Below, in pieces: positions 1 to 11,600 of a DNA stretch of 64,000 nt (positions are counted from its first letter, which is position 1; the number at the start of each line of letters is the position of its first letter). A program made the translations under genes and the position numbers. The DNA lies in contig JASJOG010000027.1 of assembly GCA_030142905.1 (NCBI GenBank), positions 1,178,001 to 1,242,000 of the forward strand, written 5' to 3'. Below the pieces are notes generated by a model that saw nothing but the letters and a program-made list of their open reading frames with translations, did not search any database and was not told the DNA's origin. The DNA is from Heliopora coerulea (lineage: Eukaryota > Cnidaria > Anthozoa > Scleralcyonacea > Helioporidae).

Positions 1-136
1 CGTTTTAGGAGTCATAAAACAAGCCACAAGTATCAAGTACGGTGGTGAATAAACCTTGGTTTCTTTAAATGGTGAAATTTTAAAGTACATCGTGGTTTAA
101 GTTGACGTCGTAGATATAAGGTCCCTATTAAGATTA

Positions 137-865
137 TTAAGGCCTGTTTTAGACGCCGTACTTTTCATGTGCCGAACCTAACAATCTTTTGGGTCGACTC
201 CAATCTGTTTAACACGACTGTTGATTTATACGGCGAATCAAATGAGTCGTACCAAATGTCGTCTTGTGGTTCTGCGAACATAATGACCAGCTCCTTTAGT
301 AATGGCGCGCTCCAGTGCTAAGATCTAATGACGAAGTTATCGAGGAAGTGTCGCTTGAAGACGTTTGTTATTTTGAAGCTCATCGAGAACAACTGTAGTG
401 TAGGCAAAGAATGCTTCTCTTAATTAAGTATGATGTCTTAACTGTTAAATTCGCTTCTTTCGTTGCTGGTTGTACAACTGCATGCGGCGAAACAAAGAAA
501 TCGATCATGTCGACGGTATTTCCGCAATATTGGCTGGCTGCAAGTCGTATGGAATACTAACAGCAATTTAAAGTTCTAGACGACCTTACGAATTTACCGG
601 TGGCATTCCACTACATTCTCAGTCACATCAGACACGCGTTAGTGCGAAATAAAATCAACGAGGAATCAACATGAAAAGTTTACCATCTAAATGCACGCCT
701 CGCTAAATACATTAAGTTCGACAGAATCAGTCGGAACTAAGAAATAGGTCGAACTAAATCAAAATTGCCGTACCTATTTGATTTAGACGCCGTACTTATT
801 ATGAACCTAATCTGCTATATTAGGTTCGGCACATGAAAAGTACGGCATCTAAAACAGGCCTAATT
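137..865. repeat. Inverted-repeat element (MITE-like), about 0.73 kb
   Basis: The left end (about 137-182) is near-perfectly repeated in inverse orientation at about 820-865; the arms share the core GCCGTACTTTTCATGTGCCG. A partial third copy of the arm lies at about 786-812. No protein-coding potential was seen inside. A related, more diverged element is at 20076-20213. This is probably a non-autonomous DNA transposon; the superfamily was not identified and no clear target-site duplication was found. Confidence 0.6.
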
Positions 866-1994
866 TAATAAATAACACGATCTAAGTGATCTTTCGATGC
901 AAAAGTGGCAGAGAGTACATTAGACAGGGAAAGAACGAGAAGAGGAGAGAGCGCAAATGAATTGATCCATGGACAGACAGGCAGACAGACATTCAACGAA
1001 TATTTGACATTTGCACTCGATCTTGTGAAATGGAGTTTATATTTGACTTAGAAAATTTTCGAGTTTAAAATATACGATTCTGAAACTCGAAAACTCTCTT
1101 CATCTAATACAGAATGACAGATAGACAGACAAGTGGACAGGTAGACAGAGAGTTTTTCTCAGTGAGGTCTCTGATATTTTTCGGCATAAAGGATCAATCT
1201 TCTATTACTTTACTCTGGCTATCACTGTTGGTCGAGAGGAGACATCCTGCCGCGAAGGGTTACAACCTGTCTCAGTTCACGAAATTTGGCGTCAAACGTC
1301 AATGGGGTTCCGCATGTTTGTTACGTTGAAATCTCGGACAAACGTTGCAATACGATAGCTTTCCAGCCAATGATGGTAGCCACAAAAAGGTGCTCTTGGA
1401 AAACGTTAAAAGTCTTTAGTGTTTATTAAAGAGGGATACAAATTTAAATATTTAGTCGCCGAGACGAAATAAACAGAAACTAAATTGATGCACACGATCG
1501 CTTATCACCGCTGCCCCGATCGGTTTGTGTGTTGTAGAGATAGCTGCATGTAAGACACCATTTTAATCGGATTTACAGGAAATTTTTTTTGCACTCTGAT
1601 GAGCACAGAAATCGTGGGTTTTATCAAACGTACTTAAATGTAAAAGTTCAGTTATTAACGCTGAGACAGACGTAAAATAATTATGGTATAATCTGATGTT
1701 TTGCTTTATCGAAAAATGTGCCTGTCAGCTTATTCCCCATATACAGGGGAATTTCTCCACCGAAATGGATACTACTTAAGAAGCTGTTTGTATAACCGAT
1801 CGCGGCCGGCGTGACACGACCTTAAGTATATCGTTCTTGTTTCTTTTTGTCATTCTTCATCACCAGTAAAATTAGAAAATAATGCATCGTCTCCACGGAC
1901 ATTTCCTCCAAGCAAGCGTGGATACTAAAAATATTCGCAACAAGCCTTCCAAAAGCACCAGTTCGTGATATTAATTGGTGACAGTTGGAAAGTA
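866..1994. other. Non-coding stretch, no gene recognised
   Basis: Only short open frames without family resemblance occur here. The segment at about 1205-1265 (core TTTACTCTGGCTA, then a GGAGACATCCTGCCG-like end) is a diverged copy of a short dispersed repeat seen elsewhere in the window (see 40298-40390). Confidence 0.4.
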
Positions 1995-3420
1995 AAGCTC
2001 TGGCCAAACGAATGCAACATCATTCAAAATTGTTGAATTCAACTTTGTTGGATGGTGTTGGACTGCGTGACCAAACGAGTGCAACATCTTGTGCGGTGCA
2101 GACTGGAATTGTGGAGATTAGAGATCTCGGACGAACAATGAACTCGAATTTTGGGCCAAACTACCCGTTGCTCTTGCCTGAGGAATAACTTGCTGCACGT
2201 GCGCGAGTGCAACAATGTTGAAATGTGCGGCCAAACGAGTGCAATTTTGTTGTTCACACACGAGAACAAAGAAATGTTGAACGATGTTGCAGGAAATGTT
2301 TGATGAAAATGAAAATTTGTTCAACATCATACAACATGATGCAACATGATGCAACATGATGCAACATCATACAACATCATACAACATGATGCAACATGAT
2401 GCAACATCATACAACATCATACAACATGATGCAACATGATGCAACATGATGTAACATGATGCAACATCATACATCATACAACATGATGCAACATCATACA
2501 ACATCATACAACATGATGCAACATGATGCAACATCATACAACATACAACATGATGCGACATCATACAACATAATGTAACATGATGCAACATCATACAACA
2601 TCATACAACATCATGCAACATGATGCAACATGATGCAAAATGATGCAACATCATACAACATGATGCAACATGATGTAACATGATGCAACATCATACAACA
2701 TCATACAACATGATGCAACATGATGCAACATCATACAACATGATGCAACATGATGCAACATCATACAACATCATGCAACATGATGCAACATGATGCAACA
2801 TCATACAACATCATACAACATGATGCAACATGATGCAACATCATACAACATCATACAACATGATGCAACATGATGTAACATGATGCAACATCATACAACA
2901 TCATACAACATGATGCAACATGATGCAAAATGATGCAACATCATACAACATGATGCAACATGATGTAACATGATGCAACATCATACAACATCATACAACA
3001 TCATGCAACATGATGCAACATCATACAACATCATGCAACATCATGCAACATGATGCAACATGATGCAACATCATACAACATGATGCAACATGATGCAACA
3101 TACAACATGATGCAACATGATGCAACATCATACAACATCATACAACATGATGCAACATGATGCAAAATGATGCAACATCATACAACATACAACATGATGC
3201 AACATCATACAACATCATACAACATGATGCAACATCATGCAACATCATGCAACATCATACAACATCATGCAACATGATGCAACATGATGTAACATGATGC
3301 AACATCATACAACATCATACAACATGATGCAACATGGTGACCAAACCAGTTCAACATGTTGCATTCAACAATGTTGAACGATGTTGAATCGCGATGTCGC
3401 ATTCATTTGGCCAGGGCTTA
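1995..3420. mobile_element. Inverted-repeat element carrying an internal satellite
   Basis: The outer ends are inverted copies of each other: CTGGCCAAACGAATGCAACATC at the left (2000-2021) and GATGTCGCATTCATTTGGCCAG at the right (3394-3415). The inner flanks also contain several CCAAACGAGTGCAAC and GTTGAA motifs. The middle is filled by the ACATGATGCA array at 2321-3335. No transposase is visible, so it is probably non-autonomous. The boundaries are approximate. Confidence 0.55.
2321..3335. repeat. Satellite array of CAACATGATG / CAACATCATA units
   Basis: About 1 kb of nearly unbroken 10-bp units alternates between two forms, CAACATGATG and CAACATCATA. Long open frames through it on either strand are artefacts of the repeat and encode only M/H/V/C-rich low complexity. 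Confidence 0.9.
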
Positions 3421-5547
3421 ACCATCCCCTCATGTTTGTCGTACTTTTCTGACGTACATGTGGTATCCCCTGTTTTGTTTGATGTCGTAGTCATGGATTA
3501 ACTCTTCTGGTATGCAACACCATGTAGTCTTCTATCATTTTACTCTGGCTAACGCCATATGAAGCTAAGGCGATATGAGTTGACTAGTCCAATGGAGACA
3601 TCCTACTGGGAAAAGGTTAAACAAAAGAGTGTTTGTTCCACATATCATTTATGAACCTATATTTTGCATGCGCATTCCTTAGAACAAACAATGAGACACC
3701 AGCAGTATTGACGAAACATGTCATGACAGAGTGTGATGATTCAGGAGTGGGGTTGAAAATGTCCCTGCACGCCCACTTTTGTTATTAGGGAGAACCCCAT
3801 CTGCTCCCACTTTCGATGCCATTGTATACTACACTTTGCACTTTTAGAAAAGACGAAGAATTTGTGGACTCAGATCATTATTTCACAAACTGAGTATTCT
3901 TTGAAGCCTAACAAAGAAACCCCAGTCTATTGTGTTTAGTCATTTCCACTTGGTTTTCGCGGTCAGAAAGTGATGCTAGGTTTTGCGTAGTCCAAATGCA
4001 CAATAAGTTGGAAATTTTTCTGCACTTGTGTCTATGAAGTCAGTATTTTGAGCAAAATAAAGCCTTCGCTTTTTTGGATACTTTTTTAAAGCGTTGTTAT
4101 CATTTTAATAACATCGTTGCTCACTACCAAACCATAGGGAGCTGAAAGAGAGAGTGTGAGAGGGAGGCCGGAGAGAGTAAGAGAATGTGAGAGAGTATGA
4201 GGAAGAGACAGTGTGAATCAGGGTGTGTGAGAGGGTGTGTAAGTGTGAGAACGAGTGAGGGTGAGTGGTGTTAGCCTTTGATTGCTGGGTAACGGGCTTA
4301 CTCTGGCATCATACATGTGCATATACCTGTTGACATTTATAATTCGACGAACGGGGTGTTTAAATATGAGTCTGAGTTAAGTCTTGTCTTAGTTTGATTA
4401 TTTTATTGCATAACAGCCTGGTCCCACGCTGACGAAAGTCCTACGACCGCTCATTGATTTTTATGTTACATTTAACACTGCGAAGCAAATTTGGTAATTT
4501 AAACAACAGTGGCTGACTGGTGAGCTAATTTGAAAGTTGCGCAAAGCTTCGGTGAGATCGTTCAGGAGATTGGTTGACGAAATATCGAAGTTTAACAACC
4601 CACATTTAGATTGCTATCAACAGACAGACGTCATTAATTGGCGAATTGTTTTGACTTTCAGTTTGTTTCAGGATCAATCCACAATGTCTAGTGAACGCAA
4701 CCATGTAATGTTAAAGAGAATAAATTTTTATCACCAGTATTCTCGATTGAGAATTAAAACTTGCTCTCTCCTGTTAATTGAATGCGATAATTCACTGTTG
4801 GCAAGCCCCCGTGCTGTGCCGCTGTTAGTTGAATATAAAAGTTTGACATTGAGAAGTTTTTTCCACTTATAACTCTGTAGGTCTCAGTGTAGCTTTTTTT
4901 CACGATAGATTAGAATTATCGAAACCAATGACAATGGAGTTCTATCTTTTTTATTCTTTTTTGGGTCACATCGCGTTTTGGTGGACGAGAGCATCGTGTT
5001 GCGCAGGTTTCATAATACAAACGTCAACCTCCCGATCTTCAAACATTTTGATTGATACGACAATAGCCATGTCAAATTTCAAAACGGCGTTTTATGCAAC
5101 CGGATAGGAATACTCATCTGGGTAACTGTTTTGGAAGAAAAGAAAACAAAACAAAAAAAAAGAAGTGGTGTACACAAACAGTAAATATGTTCAAACACGT
5201 CTAGTCCATGGTGTTCTTCTATTGGTGTTTATGTACACGCTACTCATACATGTGTCTTGACAAATTTAGTAAATTTCATCTTCGTAAACGTTTTAATGAC
5301 GTTTTCAACGAGAAGAACTTCCTCTTGAATCGTGATGTCATGGGCAGATTGGCCATCTTATAGTTAGTCGACGTTGTCAGTGGGATACAAGCAATAAATG
5401 CCCGGAATTGTTTCGTTCGTACTTGCAAAAGATTTTAAAATTTTGGGAGCAACTATTCAGTGCTGAATCTGTCGCTTAATATTACTTCTTGCGGGGTGTA
5501 TATGATGAGGGAAAAAAAATAAATTTTGATGCGAGAATTGTTTAATT
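3421..5547. other. Non-coding stretch upstream of the first receptor gene
   Basis: No convincing exon was found. A diverged copy of the dispersed TTTTACTCTGGCTAACG repeat lies at about 3537-3620, and a GTGTGAGAG-rich low-complexity run at about 4148-4268. A promoter for the gene at 5648 presumably lies here, but no TATA box or initiator can be assigned with confidence. Confidence 0.35.
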
Positions 5548-5647
5548 AATGCATGTCACCTCGATTGCCAACATATTTCATACATTTAAACCAAATTTCT
5601 TATTTGCATTCGTTTATCAGCCCAGCTGCTTTTTCACATCAGAGCTT

Positions 5648-8600
5648 ATGGCTATCAAGCTGTTTCGCCTACTTATTTTTCTTCTTTGTCTTCAAGGTAA
5701 GTTCAAATGTAATGTATCACTATTGGAAAAAAAAGAAAGCAACCACAGACGACTTTGGTCGACTTAGTTATCAGTGTTTGTTTGAAGGAGGGTCGAACAA
5801 GGTTGATTTTTACACCCTATCTTGTGACAGACCCCTTTAGCACGGGATTATTGTTAATATACAACACCAATGTTGGAAGCAATTTGGTCTTGTTTATCGA
5901 CAACCTAGAATGCGTACACAGGCAGCTAGTTCGAGGCTAAGATAAGGGAAGACCGGTTGAAGAATTGATGAAGAAGAGAACCTAGCGTTCAAAATGTGTT
6001 GACAAATGCTGTAATGAGGAGGTTGATAAGTTTTCTCAATACCAGGTAAACAATCTTGTGCTACTCCTATACATGAAGTCGTGTCTTCCTTGAATAGCGT
6101 GAGTTCTATAGTTTGTAGTCTGTTTTTTCGAAACTCTTTCAAATTTGGACCAGTTTTTTAACATGTAAATCAAGGTTGATGTGTTTAGAGAAATTAATAT
6201 GATTTTGGTGTCAGCCGAACGATCTAGTCCATAAAAATGTCGAAGACATTTCAAAGGCGACCAGTTGTAGACATTCCTGTTGCTCTTAATCTCGACGAAG
6301 TGCATCTAAAGACAGTTTTTATTGTAACATGCGTGTTTTTTTCCTCTTTAGTTGATCGAAACATGACAATTCTGTTTCCATATGCTTGTTTGGTTGCTAA
6401 GTGCAACCCATGCATAGAGTATAAATAAACGTGTGTATGAACAAACAGAGTAAGGGCTTTTCAATACCTTAGACGAAGTGAAAAGACTTATAAGAACCTT
6501 AAAAACACTGTTAAAGTTTTCGTGCATCAGTTGGGAGCAATGGGAAAGACAAAAGATCTGGATCAGATGCAATAAATTCAAATGAATTCTAAAAATTGGC
6601 TGTGACATGACAGCATAATGTTATGTGGGAAAAACAACTTATGAGCGTCAGATCGTCTCTCCCAGATTAATAATACTACGTTATATTTCCTCGTAATCAA
6701 AGGCCGGTCAGTAGTGCTGAGTCTTCTCAACAAACCTATGTTTACCTATGGGTGTCCAGTAAACGTAAACGAACGTGTTTGCTTGTTCAAAGCTGCAGTA
6801 CTTAAATTTATGTCGAAGAAACAAAGCACAGAAAATTACCAGTAACGCAAGTAGCCATTTAAGATAAGCGTGGATGAATATGGACATTGTGAAGGACTTA
6901 ATGGACAGAATGAATAAATGAATGAAGTATTGAAATGATTCCGAAAGCATCAAATCCCATTATTTGCAACCGCGTAAGGAAAAGGCAAACAATGGGAGTT
7001 TATGCTTTCAGAGTCATTTTGCCTCTTGGTAAACAGCCATGAGCTAGAGGAAGAAATTAAATATTTAACAGCCTTAAGACATGTAATGCAAAGTAGAAAT
7101 GGTCACTACAGAACCTAGATACAGATGGAGTAAGTAACAGCTAAACTGTTCCGAACAAAAATAAAATTTTAGTGTTTCCGACTATTCTATAATTTAAGTA
7201 CAAATTGGATGTATCTGCTGAAATAAAGTACAGTCGTCCACTGCGGTGATTTTTGCTTGCTTATATAACTTGGGATAACTTGTGATTATTGTAAGATATG
7301 GCCAAGTCTGAGTGGGTTTGAAGATGATGTCACTCAGAATGATTATTTAACGGAATTTTTTTTAACGACGTTTTTTCAACGCAACAGTTGCCGCAACAAA
7401 AATTTCGTTGGAAATTGTTCACATAGGGAATTTTACACACATCAATTTCTTGTGTTAAGAATCGTCCATTACAATATTAACTTAATATAAGAATGATGGA
7501 TTATACGCCAGTGATTAAAATATTTAACCGTTCTTGTACATGTTGCTGCATATATGGATATGTGTTATGGTTATGTATATACCATTACTAGATTCGAAAA
7601 CGACGTACTTCACACGACAGAATTACTCATCCGAAACGGACAGAATGATTCGTCTTAAGCTCTAAGAGTAGTTCCAATTCCGTCCTCGTTCTATTTCGAA
7701 CGTTCTGGAATATAATTGGGTTTTTTCTTTCATTTTTATGTGACTCAAACCAAGGCTCAAACCTGTCATATATCTACTCAATGAACTTGCTCGTTAACAA
7801 AGCAACAGTCTTACCTTTTTAAAATCCTGTTTATTCTGTTAACATTTTGGGCACGGCACGGGTGCCGCTACTTTTGGGCACACGGCATGGGTGATTTTCA
7901 CAGTATAAACGGGGCGGACTTCTCAAAATCTGGTTCCCGTGGCCAAAAATTTAGCCGTATCGAGCACCTATGTATATGTAGGTCTCGGTGCGGCAATTAG
8001 CCGAGTCGTATCTAAAATATTACAGTGTAAACGGGCTTCAAGACTGTTGTAGAGTAAGGTTTTACTAAAGTTACATCAGTGAGACTTGAACCAGTTTAAA
8101 TTAACCCAAAAGATGCTTTCATCTCAGTGTTCCTTCTGTAGGTGTATTAAGTGAATAGATGGCGTTTACACTCGATCAAATGAAATGAACCTTATATATG
8201 ATGAAGAAAACTTTAGAGTGTCAGAACCACATATATTTTAAGACTCAACCAAAAGAATATAAGGTTCTGAAGGCTACTAACTTCCCGACGAAGGGCCTTC
8301 GCTCGAAACGTCGAAGTTTCTTTTCGTATATTTCAGGTAGTTGTTTCACCCAAAGTTGTCGCATCTTATAAGGTTCTGAAACTCAAAAATTTCCTTTGCC
8401 TTATAAAATCTCCATTTCGTGTGATCAAGAGTACCAGCCAAACATTCGTTCAATATACTCTTTTCTTCACCGGCATTACCACCATTATAAATACAGAACT
8501 CGCGGCAAGCCCTTCGCAACGGCCTTCGTAGCCCGGTTAATAGAACACTACGCCTGATTAGCAGGGTTATGAGTTTGATTCTCAGACTGAAGGCCCAAGG

Positions 8601-11600
8601 GTTGCATTTTCCCACTTGGCTTGGTTGTGTCGTAAAATATATGATTCTGACACTGGAAAATTTCCTTCATCATGTATATATATATATAATATATATATAT
8701 CTTTCTTCAGGTGTCCAGCTGAGTGAGAGCGACAATACCCAAATACAATTACTGGCTTATATTAATAACCAAACTCACAGTCTATTTCCTGTTGAGAACT
8801 ATTCTGAGGCAGTGACAGTAGAGTTCGGAATTACATTGATCAAAATAAAAGATGTGGTAAGTTGCATACGATGTAGAATGTATGAACTGAAGAGGACTTC
8901 TTCCTCCTATTTACAGGTGGCGCCAGCGATTCCTTGAAGCAGGGGCTAAGGTCCCCGACAGGAAAGCTGAAGCAGAGGGGCCGGGACCGCTCCTACTTTA
9001 TAATTTCCCGATTTTAAGGCCGAAAATGCCATGTTATTTTTAGCAGGAAATAACCGTACAGGTGACGAGAATCGGCATTCATTTTTAAGTTTCTTACACG
9101 TAGCGAGGAATTGACTGTATTTCTTGGCTAAATCAGTAACTTGTACACATAGTTCATGCAAAACATAAATGTCTTATCATCAGTGAGAGTACCCCAACGA
9201 ATTGTTAATTTCCCCCAACAGGGGGACTATAGCCCCCTCTGCCCCCCTATCTGGTGCCGCCCTCGACCCTTCCTTGACAAATCGTTCCAGTAATTTTTTG
9301 TAATGCAAAAGAGAAATAGCATTAAAAAATTTCAAATGCATGGGAGAAATGAATGAGCTGTTTTTGAATATTCATGTGGAATTACTTACTTTGTAGAATG
9401 CAAAAGAGCAAACCATTCAAGTTCATGTCTGGATCACCCAGGTACTTAAAAATATCTCGCTAGCCTTAGTCTTGAACGGGACTCAAAAAATTCAACTTAT
9501 GTATTTGTATTTTATAGAAATGGACAAACCCATTCCTGAAATGGGATGAGGCCAAGTTCCCTGGTATATCGTCAATCAACGTAAAGCCAGATAAAGTATG
9601 GGTTCCAGATATCATATTATATAATAAGTAAGTGGGCTTATCGTTACTTCTTTTTTGTGCGTCTCGCTGTCCAAAAAGGGATAGAGGAGTCTTAAGAGAA
9701 TTGCTCAAGGACTTCGCTGTTAGTTTTTAAGAAATATTATTTTAATTTTCGTCATTCGTGGTTCCCGAATGTCGCCGTATTTGATTTTTTGATGACTTAA
9801 AATTGATGCACAGTGGCGAAACCGTAAGAGGCAAGATATTCAGTTAGAAGTTCCTCAGCCTCGTCTATTTGAACGGAATGGCAAAAACGGTAGATCCTAC
9901 AAAGCACAAGTAAATAATTTAGGCGCAATTTTGTTGACAACCACGATGGATTCTAAATACAAAAAACAGATTTACATTCCGAAACCCTAAAGCAAATTGA
10001 CGTTTCTGGTAAAAAGTTTTACTTAATAGAGAGAGTAACGCACATAAGCAGTAGCAATATTTGTCGGAACGTCGCCCTGAAATGCGCCAAGGAAATTATT
10101 ACTTGTAGGCCAGCTACCGGCAGGTAAAGTGGTGGCCTCTCAGCTATTAAAAAGGGAAGTAAGGAAAAAGAATTGGGCATAATTAAATAGAAGTAATGTG
10201 TAGTATCGTGCAAGCAACAAAAGTAGATGAGACGAAGTAAAGCCAAGTAAAGTAAACAAAGTAAAATAATGAAAAGTAAGCTAAAGTAAAGTAGAGCAGA
10301 ACAAAGCAGCCAAAGCAGAGCAGCCGCAGCCCAGAGGAATGCAGAGCAGGGCAGCGTATGGAGGTGAGTAAAGGAGGGCAGGGAAAGGTGAAGAAGGGCA
10401 GAGTAGAGTAGAGTAGAACAAAGACGAAAAGAATTAAATAGAGTAAGATTGAACAGAGTGAGATGAAGTGAAGTAGTAAAATGAGGTGGAATAAGGTGAA
10501 GTTAAATGCAGTGAAGTAAAGAGAAGTGAGCGACGTGAAGAGAAGTGAAGTAAAGTAAAAATAAAAGTTAAATGATGTCATGTGAATTGAATTGAAGTAA
10601 AGTAAAGTGATGTGAAGTTAAGTGAGCTGAGGTGAGGTGAACTGAAGTGACATGACATAACGTGACGTGACGTGACATGAAGTTGCGTAAAGAGAAGTGA
10701 ACTGAACTGAGGTGAAATGACGTGAGGTAACATGAAGTGAAGTGAGGTGAAGTAAATTGAAGTGAAGTGAAATCAGGTGAAGTGAGGTGAAGTGGAGTGA
10801 AGTAAAGTAAGATGAGGTGAAATAGAGTGGAATGAAGCGGAATGAGGTGAAGTGAAGTGAGGTGATGTGAAGTGAGGTGAATTGGAGTAATGTAAGGTAA
10901 GGTGAAGTGAAGTAAAGTGAAGTGAGGTGAGGTGAGGTTAAGTGAAATAAAAGTAAAGTGTGGTAAAAGTAAAGTGAAGTAAAAGTGAAGTGAAGTAAAA
11001 GTAAAGTGAAGTAAAAGTGAAGTGAAGTAAAGTGAAGTAAAGTGAAGTGAAATGAAGTGAGGTGAGGTGAGGTGAAGTGAAGTAAAAGTAAAACGAAATG
11101 AAGTAAAGTGAAGTAAAAGTGAAGTGAAGTGAAGTGATGTGAGGTGAGGTAAGGTGAAGTGAAGTAAAAGTGAAGTGAGGTAAAAGTAAAGTGAAGTAAA
11201 AGTGAAATGAAGTGGAGTAAAGTGAAGTAAAAGTGAAGTGAAGTAAAGTGTCGTAAAAGTGAATTGAAGTCATGTGAGGCAAATTGAAGTGAAGTGAAAT
11301 GAAATGACGTGTCTCACACTTGATTTAGCGTTGATGAACAAGATCGCATTGGGGGAGGACCAGAAACGTACAAAACTCTGGTAACTCTGTACCCCAATGG
11401 AACAAACTTCTGGTCCAGTCCAGCCTTGTTCAAGACCATCTGTGAAATTGACGTGTCGTACTTTCCTCTGGACCAACAAAAATGTAAACTAAAGTTTGGC
11501 TCTTGGACGTACGACTCCACTAAACTCATACTCAAAAATGCAAATGTAAAGTTTCCAACTTGCAACTACATCAGGAATGGAGAATGGGCCATCTATTCCG

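Noticed and set aside
2321..3335. CRISPR-like regular repeats
   Set aside because: Units are contiguous with no unique spacers; this is a eukaryotic satellite.
4537..4872. 111-codon open frame upstream of the first receptor
   Set aside because: No recognisable family, no splice context, not protein-like enough to call.
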